Assembly: GCF_000009765.2 (NCBI RefSeq)
Contig: NC_003155.5
Coordinates: 6,014,001-6,078,000 of the forward strand
Origin: Streptomyces avermitilis MA-4680 = NBRC 14893
GTDB taxonomy: Bacteria > Actinomycetota > Actinomycetes > Streptomycetales > Streptomycetaceae
Direction: 5' to 3'
DNA length: 64,000 bases
A program made the translations under genes and the position numbers. A model generated the notes under the pieces. The model was not told the DNA's origin. It did no database searches and was given only the letters and a program-made list of their open reading frames with translations. How positions within the stretch are numbered: position 1 is the stretch's first letter; each line of letters begins with the position of its first letter. Positions 32,902 through 39,577 of the stretch are shown here, in pieces.

Positions 32902-33509
32902 CATCCGTCCTCGTCTGCGACGACTCCCCGCTTGCCCGAGAGGCGCTCCGCCGCGCGGTGGCGACCGTGCCCGGCGTCGAGCGTGTCACGACGGCGGCCA
33001 ACGGCGAGGAAGTCCTCCGCCGCTGGGGTGCCGACCGTTCGGACCTGATTCTGATGGACGTACGCATGCCCGGTCTGGGCGGTGTCGAGACGGTCCGGCG
33101 GCTGCTGTCCGCCGACCCGGGTGCGCGCATCATCATGCTCACCGTCGCCGAGGACCTGGACGGGGTGGCGCTCGCCGTCGCCGCCGGTGCCCGCGGCTAT
33201 CTACACAAGGACGCCTCGCGCGCCGAACTGCGGGCCACGGTGACGCAGGCGCTCGCCGACCCCACCTGGCGGCTCGCGCCACGCAGACTGCGTTCCGCCG
33301 AGATGGGCGCAGCGCCGACGCTCACCGCGCGTGAGATCCAGGTGCTGGAGGGCATGAGTCACGGCCGCTCCAACGCGGAGATCGGCCGTGAGCTGTTCCT
33401 CTCCGAGGACACCGTCAAGACGCACGCCCGGCGGCTCTTCAAGAAGCTCGGCGCCTCGGACCGCGCGCACGCCGTGGCGCTCGGTTTCCGGTGGGGCCTG
33501 GTCCGTTAG
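32898..33509 (+). CDS. bldM: Atypical response regulator BldM
   Basis: A 203-residue NarL/FixJ-type regulator needed for aerial hyphae and sporulation. The receiver domain has the acidic pair Asp8-Asp9, Asp54 in ILMDVRMPG and the Lys in GYLHKDAS. The C-terminal LuxR helix-turn-helix is LTAREIQVLEGMSHGRSNAE followed by IGRELFLSEDTVKTHARRLF. In S. coelicolor Asp54 is dispensable, and BldM works as a homodimer or with WhiI. No sensor kinase is adjacent. The promoter region carries a BldN-type promoter. Confidence 0.96.
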   Translation: MTSVLVCDDSPLAREALRRAVATVPGVERVTTAANGEEVLRRWGADRSDLILMDVRMPGLGGVETVRRLLSADPGARIIMLTVAEDLDGVALAVAAGARGYLHKDASRAELRATVTQALADPTWRLAPRRLRSAEMGAAPTLTAREIQVLEGMSHGRSNAEIGRELFLSEDTVKTHARRLFKKLGASDRAHAVALGFRWGLVR

Positions 33510-33717
33510 GTGAGCTGTAACGGGGGTGCGGAGATCCCCGCTCACCTCATGGTGGGCGGGGCCGGGCGACGCCGGAGAGGCCCAGGAACACCTTCGGAGC
33601 CGTTTGGCAAAGAGGCCCGCCGGGTGCCCGCTGCTCGTTTCGCCGCGGATGCCGCATCCTTGAGGTGTGGAGTTCCTTGGGGACAAGTCGGTCGAGCGGG
33701 AGGGGAGGGCGCAGGAG

Positions 33718-34383
33718 ATGAGTTCCGGCGCACCTGCTCATAACGCTTCGGTGCACAACTATGGACGCGGTGCCACGGAGCGGTCGACGCCGAGGCACCA
33801 TGGACCGATGCGTGACGACGAGACGACGGTGATCGGTGCGCTCGTTCATCGCGCGGTCGACGGCGACGAGCAGGCCACACACGACCTGCTCGCCCGCGTT
33901 CACCCATTGGCATTGCGCTACTGCCGCGCCCGTCTGTCCCGGCTTCCGGGCGACGCGCGGCACTTCCAGGAGGACCTGGCGCAGGAGGTGTGCGTCGCGG
34001 TGCTCCTGGCGCTGCCGCGCTACAAGGACACCGGCCGCCCGTTCGAGGCGTTCGTCTTCGCCATCGCCGCGCACAAGGTGGCCGACCTTCAGCGCGCCGC
34101 GATGCGCCACCCGGGTTCGACGGCCGTGCCGTCCGACGAGATGCCCGAGCGGCCGGACGACTCCCTGGGCCCGGAGGAGCGGGCCCTGCTGAGCAGCGAC
34201 GCCGAATGGGCCAAGAAACTGCTGGCCAACCTCCCCGAGAACCAGCGCGAGCTGCTCCTGCTGAGGATCGCGGTGGGCCTCACGGCCGAGGAGACGGGCC
34301 AGATGTTGGGAATGTCACCCGGTGCGGTCCGGGTCGCGCAGCACAGGGCACTGAGCCGACTGCGTGCGCTGGCCGAGCAGTAG
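33718..34383 (+). CDS. shbA: ECF-like sigma factor, SigD/ShbA type
   Basis: A sigma-70-family factor between bldM and guaB. Sigma2 is LALRYCRARLSRLPGDARHF with EDLAQEVCVAVLLALPRYKD and AFVFAIAAHKVADLQRAAMR. Sigma4 is ENQRELLLLRIAVGLTAEET with GAVRVAQHRALSRLRAL. ATG 33718 (after GGAGGG) gives 221 residues; ATG 33808, which begins MRDDETTVIGALVHRAV, is the start of the conserved part and may be the true one. The mycobacterial homologue beside guaB2 is SigD; the Streptomyces griseus homologue ShbA drives hrdB transcription. No anti-sigma gene is seen between it and guaB. Confidence 0.88.
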   Translation: MSSGAPAHNASVHNYGRGATERSTPRHHGPMRDDETTVIGALVHRAVDGDEQATHDLLARVHPLALRYCRARLSRLPGDARHFQEDLAQEVCVAVLLALPRYKDTGRPFEAFVFAIAAHKVADLQRAAMRHPGSTAVPSDEMPERPDDSLGPEERALLSSDAEWAKKLLANLPENQRELLLLRIAVGLTAEETGQMLGMSPGAVRVAQHRALSRLRALAEQ

Positions 34384-34663
34384 TCGGCCGAGCGGCAGCC
34401 GGGTCTCAGGGAGCTGCGCTTCTCGCCGGGGCGGCGCTGCGCCCGTCCCCCACAACGGCGAGCAGTGAGGCGGTGTGGACCGGCGGCGGCGAGCCGTCCC
34501 CGTCCGGGCTCGGCGCTTCCCCGCGCGCCGGGGTGAACGGGGGCGCCACCCATCCCGTACGAACCTACGAAGCCGCAGAGCAGTCCAAACCGTGGAATGA
34601 GAGAGCCGTGCTTCCCGTTAGCATGGACATCCGCACCGATCAAGGCCATTTGGGGAAGGTGTC

Positions 34664-36172
34664 ATGACTGCCAACGTCGACGGAGTGCCCGCCAAATTCG
34701 CGACACTCGGGCTGACCTACGACGACGTGCTGCTGCTGCCGGGCGCGTCGGACATGGCGCCCGACCAGATCGACACCGCTTCGCACGTCTCCAAGAACGT
34801 GCGGGTGAACATCCCGCTTCTGTCCGCCGCCATGGACAAGGTCACCGAGGCCCGCATGGCGATCGCGATGGCCCGCCAGGGCGGCGTCGGCGTCCTGCAC
34901 CGCAACCTGTCCATCGAGGACCAGGCCAACCAGGTCGACCTGGTGAAGCGCTCCGAGTCCGGCATGGTCACCGACCCCATCACCGTGCACCCGGACGCCA
35001 CGCTCGCCGAGGCCGACGCGATCTGCGCCAAGTTCCGCATCAGCGGCGTCCCGGTCACCGACGGCAACGGCAAGCTGCTCGGCATCGTGACCAACCGCGA
35101 CATGGCCTTCGAGACGGACCGCTCGCGCCAGGTCCGCGAGGTCATGACGCCGATGCCCCTGGTCACCGGCAAGGTCGGCATCTCCGGCAACGACGCGATG
35201 CAGCTGCTGCGCCGCCACAAGATCGAGAAGCTTCCGCTGGTCGACGACGCCGGCATCCTCAAGGGCCTCATCACCGTCAAGGACTTCACCAAGGCGGAGA
35301 AGTACCCGAACGCCGCGAAGGACGCCGAGGGGCGCCTGCTCGTCGGTGCGGCCGTCGGTGTGGCCGGTGACGCCTTCGAGCGCGCCCAGGCCCTCATCGA
35401 GGCGGGTGTCGACTTCATCGTCGTCGACACCGCGCACGGCCACTCCCGACTGGTCGGCGACATGGTCGCCAAGATCAAGTCCAACTCCGGCGGCGTCGAC
35501 GTCATCGGCGGCAACATCGCCACCCGCGACGGCGCCCAGGCGCTCATCGACTCCGGTGTCGACGGCATCAAGGTGGGCGTCGGCCCCGGCTCCATCTGTA
35601 CGACCCGGGTGGTCGCCGGTATCGGCGTACCCCAGGTGACGGCCATCTACGAGGCGTCGCTCGCCGCCAAGGAGGCCGGCGTCCCGGTCATCGGCGACGG
35701 TGGCCTCCAGTACTCCGGCGACATCGCGAAGGCCCTGGTCGCGGGCGCCGACACGGTGATGCTCGGTTCGCTGCTCGCGGGCTGCGAGGAGTCGCCGGGC
35801 GAGCTGCTGTTCATCAACGGCAAGCAGTTCAAGTCGTACCGCGGCATGGGCTCCCTGGGCGCCATGCAGTCCCGTGGTGAGCAGCGCTCCTTCTCCAAGG
35901 ACCGCTACTTCCAGGAGGGCGTCGCCTCCGACGAGAAGCTCGTGCCCGAGGGCATCGAGGGCCAGGTGCCCTACCGCGGCCCGCTGTCCGCGGTCGTCCA
36001 CCAGCTGGTCGGCGGTCTGCGTCAGTCGATGTTCTACGTAGGCGGCCGCACCGTGCCCGAGCTCCAGGACAACGGCCGGTTCGTACGCATCACGTCGGCG
36101 GGTCTCAAGGAGAGCCACCCGCACGACATCCAGATGACGGTCGAGGCGCCGAACTACAGCCGTAGCAAGTAG
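34664..36172 (+). CDS. guaB: IMP dehydrogenase
   Basis: A 502-residue IMP dehydrogenase, which oxidises IMP to XMP with NAD, the committed step to guanine nucleotides. It has the barrel start LTYDDVLLLPGASD and two CBS domains (about residues 100-220; TDPITVHPDATLAEADAICA and REVMTPMPLVTG). The active loop is GPGSICTTRVVAGIG with Cys312, and the flap region is YRGMGSLGAM. ATG 34664 follows GGAAGGTGTC. A strong hairpin ends the transcript at 36217-36256. Confidence 0.97.
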   Translation: MTANVDGVPAKFATLGLTYDDVLLLPGASDMAPDQIDTASHVSKNVRVNIPLLSAAMDKVTEARMAIAMARQGGVGVLHRNLSIEDQANQVDLVKRSESGMVTDPITVHPDATLAEADAICAKFRISGVPVTDGNGKLLGIVTNRDMAFETDRSRQVREVMTPMPLVTGKVGISGNDAMQLLRRHKIEKLPLVDDAGILKGLITVKDFTKAEKYPNAAKDAEGRLLVGAAVGVAGDAFERAQALIEAGVDFIVVDTAHGHSRLVGDMVAKIKSNSGGVDVIGGNIATRDGAQALIDSGVDGIKVGVGPGSICTTRVVAGIGVPQVTAIYEASLAAKEAGVPVIGDGGLQYSGDIAKALVAGADTVMLGSLLAGCEESPGELLFINGKQFKSYRGMGSLGAMQSRGEQRSFSKDRYFQEGVASDEKLVPEGIEGQVPYRGPLSAVVHQLVGGLRQSMFYVGGRTVPELQDNGRFVRITSAGLKESHPHDIQMTVEAPNYSRSK

Positions 36173-36216
36173 TACTCAGGTAGCAGTTCACGGTATCCAC
36201 GCACGCGTGAAGCACG

Positions 36217-36256
36217 GACGAGGGCGGTCCCGGAAGGTTCCGGGGCCGCCCTCGTC
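36217..36256 (+). terminator. Hairpin terminator after guaB
   Basis: Arms GACGAGGGCGGTCCCGGAA and TTCCGGGGCCGCCCTCGTC pair with one mismatch around a two-base loop, about 45 bases after the guaB stop and 55 before guaB3. Confidence 0.85.
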
Positions 36257-36310
36257 GTGGGCGTCGGGGATACTGGGAGGCGCAGAAGCGAAGAGGGAAA
36301 GGCCTAAGAC

Positions 36311-37435
36311 GTGACTGAGATCGAGATCGGGCGGGGCAAGCGCGGCCGCCGGGCATACGCCTTCGACGACATCGCCGTCGTCCCCAGCCGCCGTACCCGG
36401 GACCCGAAGGAGGTCTCGATCGCCTGGCAGATCGACGCCTACCGCTTCGAGCTGCCCTTCCTGGCCGCTCCCATGGACTCGGTGGTCTCCCCGGCCACGG
36501 CGATCCGCATCGGTGAGCTGGGCGGCCTGGGCGTGCTCAACCTCGAAGGCCTGTGGACGCGGTACGAGGACCCGCAGCCGCTGCTGGACGAGATCGCGGA
36601 GCTGGACGCGGACACCGCGACCCGCCGCCTCCAGGAGATCTACGCGGCTCCCATCAAGGAGGAGCTGATCGGGCAGCGCATCAAGGAGGTGCGCGACTCG
36701 GGCGTGGTCACCGCGGCGGCCCTGTCCCCGCAGCGCACGGCGCAGTTCTCCAAGGCGGTCGTCGACGCGGGCGTGGACATCTTCGTCATCCGCGGTACGA
36801 CGGTGTCGGCCGAGCACGTCTCGGGTGCCGCCGAGCCGCTGAACCTGAAGCAGTTCATCTACGAGCTCGACGTCCCGGTGATCGTCGGCGGCTGCGCCAC
36901 GTACACCGCGGCCCTGCACCTGATGCGCACGGGCGCGGCCGGTGTGCTGGTCGGCTTCGGCGGCGGCGCCGCGCACACCACGCGCAACGTGCTGGGCATC
37001 CAGGTCCCGATGGCCACGGCGGTCGCCGACGTCGCCGCTGCCCGCCGCGACTACATGGACGAGTCCGGCGGCCGGTACGTGCACGTGATCGCGGACGGCG
37101 GCGTCGGCTGGTCCGGCGATCTGCCCAAGGCCATCGCCTGTGGCGCCGACTCGGTGATGATGGGCTCGCCGCTCGCGCGCGCCACGGACGCGCCGGGCAG
37201 GGGCCACCACTGGGGCATGGAGGCTGTCAACGAGGAGCTGCCGCGCGGCAAGAAGGTCGACCTCGGCACCGTCGGCACCATCGAGGAGATCCTCACCGGG
37301 CCCTCGCACATCCCGGACGGCTCCATGAACATCTTCGGCGCCCTGCGCCGCGCCATGGCCACCACCGGCTACAGCGAGCTCAAGGAGTTCCAGCGCGTCG
37401 AGGTGACGGTGGCGGACGCGCAGCACAAGCGGTGA
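36311..37435 (+). CDS. guaB3: GuaB3, IMPDH-related protein without CBS domains or catalytic Cys
   Basis: A 374-residue IMP-dehydrogenase-like barrel (GuaB3) starting EIGRGKRGRRAYAFDDIAVV. It lacks both CBS domains. The loop that holds the catalytic Cys in GuaB (GPGSICTTR) reads GGGAAHTTR here, with His222 in the Cys place, so ordinary IMPDH chemistry is unlikely. From memory, some GuaB3 proteins have been assigned GMP reductase activity. GTG 36311 is the start. It follows guaB, as in mycobacteria. A perfect hairpin ends the transcript at 37473-37513. Confidence 0.92.
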   Translation: MTEIEIGRGKRGRRAYAFDDIAVVPSRRTRDPKEVSIAWQIDAYRFELPFLAAPMDSVVSPATAIRIGELGGLGVLNLEGLWTRYEDPQPLLDEIAELDADTATRRLQEIYAAPIKEELIGQRIKEVRDSGVVTAAALSPQRTAQFSKAVVDAGVDIFVIRGTTVSAEHVSGAAEPLNLKQFIYELDVPVIVGGCATYTAALHLMRTGAAGVLVGFGGGAAHTTRNVLGIQVPMATAVADVAAARRDYMDESGGRYVHVIADGGVGWSGDLPKAIACGADSVMMGSPLARATDAPGRGHHWGMEAVNEELPRGKKVDLGTVGTIEEILTGPSHIPDGSMNIFGALRRAMATTGYSELKEFQRVEVTVADAQHKR

Positions 37436-37472
37436 CGCCGCGCTCGGCCTGAGAAACGATCGGCCTGAGAAA

Positions 37473-37513
37473 CGAAGGGGGCCTTCACCCTAGATGGGTG
37501 AAGGCCCCCTTCG
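37473..37513. terminator. Perfect bidirectional hairpin terminator
   Basis: Exact 18-bp arms (CGAAGGGGGCCTTCACCC and its complement) around TAGAT, 37 bases after the guaB3 stop. It is the strongest terminator in the window. Confidence 0.93.
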
Positions 37514-37748
37514 CATGCCCAAGGGCGCAGATGGGGCGCGTTGTGCGGCCGGGGGGCGCAGGGTTGCCTTCGAGGCGAAAGCGGGCCGATCGGCGGGGGT
37601 GTGAGCGATAGCGTCCGGGTCGGCGCCCCAGGTTTCTGGAGCGCCCCCTTCCAAGGACACGGTTCCGGACCCCGGCCCTCGGGGCCCGGCCCGATTTCCG
37701 ACGGACCGTCCACCGGGCTACTGGGCGGTGTCGTGGAAGGGGGCGCCC

Positions 37749-37844
37749 ATGGGACGTCATCGCAAGCCCACCCGCTGGGACCGGATCCGTCTGTGGACGG
37801 TGAAGTGCCGGAGGAGGTGGATCTTGCGGATTTTCGGATGGTGA
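37749..37844 (+). CDS. Possible 31-residue basic peptide
   Basis: ATG 37749 to TGA 37842-37844 encodes a peptide with ten Arg, two Lys and five Trp, ending RRRWILRIFGW. An SD-like AAGGGGG lies ten bases upstream. Its stop falls inside the first copy of the duplicated element. The composition is striking, but a frame this short in GC-rich DNA may be chance. Confidence 0.25.
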   Translation: MGRHRKPTRWDRIRLWTVKCRRRWILRIFGW

Positions 37845-37931
37845 GCGGCCACCCCTATAGAACCTAGGGGTGGACACTCCGTTCACCATTCAGGAGCCTG
37901 CCGCGGTAGCCGCCGCGGTGGGCTCCACCTG
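37833..37931 (+). ncRNA. Duplicated structured RNA element, copy 1
   Basis: This copy folds as three helices. P1 pairs GGTGAGCGG (37840-37848) with CCGTTCACC (37879-37887). P2 lies inside P1, CCACCCCTA (37849-37857) with TAGGGGTGG (37865-37873) and a seven-base loop. P3 (37893-37926) is a 14-bp stem, GGAGCCTGCCGCGG with CCGCGGTGGGCTCC. P1 needs one G-U pair and P3 two, all formed only by the + strand RNA. No known family was recognised. Confidence 0.5.
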
Positions 37932-37934
37932 ATC

Positions 37935-38033
37935 TTCGGCTGGTGAGCGGCCACCCCTACAAAACCTAGGGGTGGACACTCCGTTCACCATTCAGGAGCC
38001 TGCCGCAGTACCCCCTGCGGTGGGCTCCACCTG
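37935..38033 (+). ncRNA. Duplicated structured RNA element, copy 2
   Basis: A second copy, 102 bases downstream and identical at 92 of 99 positions. P1 and P2 stems are unchanged, while the P2 loop differs (TAGAACC to CAAAACC). In P3 the arms change together, CCGCGG/CCGCGG to CCGCAG/CTGCGG, so pairing is kept. The remaining differences fall in the P3 loop and at the 5' edge. Confidence 0.5.
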
Positions 38034-38107
38034 CTTTCTTACGGTACCGACGGCGAGCGCCGGACGCCACCAGCCCCCGCAGCCCGGGCCGCCCCGGGCG
38101 CCCCCCT

Positions 38108-39316
38108 TCACAACCGGTGCGCCGCCCCCGTCGGAGTGGCCCCCCGCGTGTCCAGCAGCAGCTGCGCCTTCACGGACAGGCCCTGGAGGTCGTACGTGCG
38201 GTGCTGCTGGAGCAGGATCGTGAGGTCTGCGTCTGCCGCCGCCTCGTAGAGGGAGTCGGCGCGCGGGATCGGGCGGTCGAGGACGCTCCAGGCAGGGACG
38301 TGCGGGTCGTGGTAGCTGACGGACGCGCCGAGTTCCATCAGACGCAGCGCGATCTCGTGGGCGGGAGAGCCCTGCTGGTCGGCGAGGTCCTGCTTGTAGG
38401 TGACGCCGAGCAACAGCACGCGCGCGCCGCGGGCCGATTTCCCGTGCTCGTTGAGGAGGGTCGCCGCGCGCTGGATGACGTACTGGGGCATGTGGTTGTT
38501 GACCTGTTGCGCCAGTTCGACCATCCGGAGGGTGCGCCCCGAGTGGCCGGTCAGGTCCTGGGGGACCGCGTGGCCGCCGACACCGGGGCCCGGGCGGAAG
38601 GCCTGGAAGCCGAACGGCTTGGTCTCGGCGCAGCGGATGACGTCCCACAGGTCGACGCCCAAGTCGTTGCAGAGGACAGCCATTTCGTTGACCAGGGCGA
38701 TGTTGACGTGCCGGTAGTTGGTCTCCAGGAGCTGCACGGTCTCCGCCTCGCGGGGTCCACGCGCGCGTACCACCTTGTCGGTGAGGCGGCCGTAGAACGC
38801 GGCGGCCGACTCGGTGCACGCGGGGGTCAGACCCCCGATCACCTTGGGGGTGTTGGCGGAGCCGAAGTCACGGTTTCCCGGATCCACGCGGCTCGGTGAG
38901 TACGCGAGGTGGAAGTCACGGCCGGCCCGGAGTCCGGAACCCTCTTCGAGGAGCGGACGGAGGAATTCCTCGGTCGTCCCCGGGTGTACGGGCGATTCCA
39001 GGATCACGGTGGTGTGCGGGCGCAACCGGGCCGCGAGGGTGCGGGCGGCGGCCTCCACCTGGCTCAGCTCGAGCGCGCCGGCGGCGCCGCGCGGGGTCGG
39101 TGCGCAGATGACGGCGGTGCGTACCCGGCCGAGCTCGGCCGGGTTGGTCGTCGTCCGGAAGCCCCCCGAGAGCATCCGGCGCAGTTCGGCGGCGGTGAGG
39201 GAACCCCCCTCGGGGCCGGTCTTGTACCCGACCGTGGGGATACCGGCCGCGACGGCGGCCTGGGCCAGGGGCAGGCCGAGATGACCGAGTCCGATGACGG
39301 CGAGATCTGCGGGCAT
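38108..39316 (-). CDS. Nucleotide-sugar dehydrogenase homologue lacking the catalytic Cys
   Basis: A 402-residue member of the UDP-glucose/GDP-mannose dehydrogenase family with all three domains. These are the Rossmann domain (VIGLGHLGLPLA), central domain (ILESPVHPGTTEEF, YSPSRVDPGNRDF, NYRHVNIALVNEMA) and C-terminal domain (LLLGVTYKQDLADQQGSPA). The active-site motif GGxCxPxD reads GPGVGGHAVPQD, with Ala250 in place of the nucleophilic Cys. The NAD-ribose Asp after beta2 is Lys32 (VGYKTG). Four-electron sugar oxidation is therefore unlikely; it may have only partial activity or a regulatory role. Its upstream region separates it from glpD. Confidence 0.85.
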   Translation of the reverse strand: MPADLAVIGLGHLGLPLAQAAVAAGIPTVGYKTGPEGGSLTAAELRRMLSGGFRTTTNPAELGRVRTAVICAPTPRGAAGALELSQVEAAARTLAARLRPHTTVILESPVHPGTTEEFLRPLLEEGSGLRAGRDFHLAYSPSRVDPGNRDFGSANTPKVIGGLTPACTESAAAFYGRLTDKVVRARGPREAETVQLLETNYRHVNIALVNEMAVLCNDLGVDLWDVIRCAETKPFGFQAFRPGPGVGGHAVPQDLTGHSGRTLRMVELAQQVNNHMPQYVIQRAATLLNEHGKSARGARVLLLGVTYKQDLADQQGSPAHEIALRLMELGASVSYHDPHVPAWSVLDRPIPRADSLYEAAADADLTILLQQHRTYDLQGLSVKAQLLLDTRGATPTGAAHRL

Positions 39317-39366
39317 TGCGTGGGCCGTCCTTCCCAGTAGCCGAAGCGGGACAGTCGCGCAAGCCC

Positions 39367-39375
39367 TGTGGACAG
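39367..39375 (-). promoter_or_regulatory. DnaA-box-like nonamer
   Basis: CTGTCCACA on the - strand, one base from the Streptomyces DnaA box TTGTCCACA, in the region between the dehydrogenase homologue and glpD. A second box lies 85 bases away. Confidence 0.35.
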
Positions 39376-39409
39376 AACGAGCGAGCGCAATGTCAGACTA
39401 GGAGTAAAT

Positions 39410-39448
39410 ATGACCGATTTGCGGGATTGGTTGGGCGAGTTTCCGTGA
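39410..39448 (+). CDS. Twelve-codon leader frame upstream of glpD
   Basis: ATG 39410 lies five bases after AGGAG (39400-39404) and opens MTDLRDWLGEFP, ending in TGA 39446-39448. It is about 130 bases upstream of glpD in an AT-richer patch. The ribosome site is excellent, but the same bases could be promoter sequence. A leader peptide is only one reading. Confidence 0.3.
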   Translation: MTDLRDWLGEFP

Positions 39449-39451
39449 GTG

Positions 39452-39460
39452 TTGTCCACA
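39452..39460 (+). promoter_or_regulatory. DnaA box TTGTCCACA upstream of glpD
   Basis: An exact match to the Streptomyces consensus DnaA box, about 120 bases before the glpD start. With the near-match at 39367 it could let DnaA bind this promoter region. Confidence 0.45.
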
Positions 39461-39577
39461 GGCTGCGGGCGGGTGGTGGCCGAAGACGGGCAACACGGTC
39501 AGAATTTGGGCAGGGGGGATGCGAGCCGGGCCTCGCCTTACGGGTGTGGCCGGCGCGACGAACTGCGGGAGGCAGCT

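Larger units (their letters stand above)
37436..38107. other. Long intergenic region with duplicated structured element
   Basis: These 670 bases between guaB3 and the convergent nucleotide-sugar dehydrogenase gene hold a terminator (37473-37513). About 230 bases without clear features follow, then a possible 31-codon frame (37749-37844) and a 99-bp element present twice in tandem (37833-37931 and 37935-38033). No known protein gene was found. Confidence 0.7.

Noticed and set aside
34640..36124. Long open frame opposite guaB
   Set aside because: Antisense to an intact IMP dehydrogenase; composition-driven, no motif.
37833..38033. Duplicated element considered as an insertion-sequence end or CRISPR repeat
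   Set aside because: There is no transposase, no target duplication and only two copies with a three-base spacer; the nested helices with compensatory change fit RNA better.
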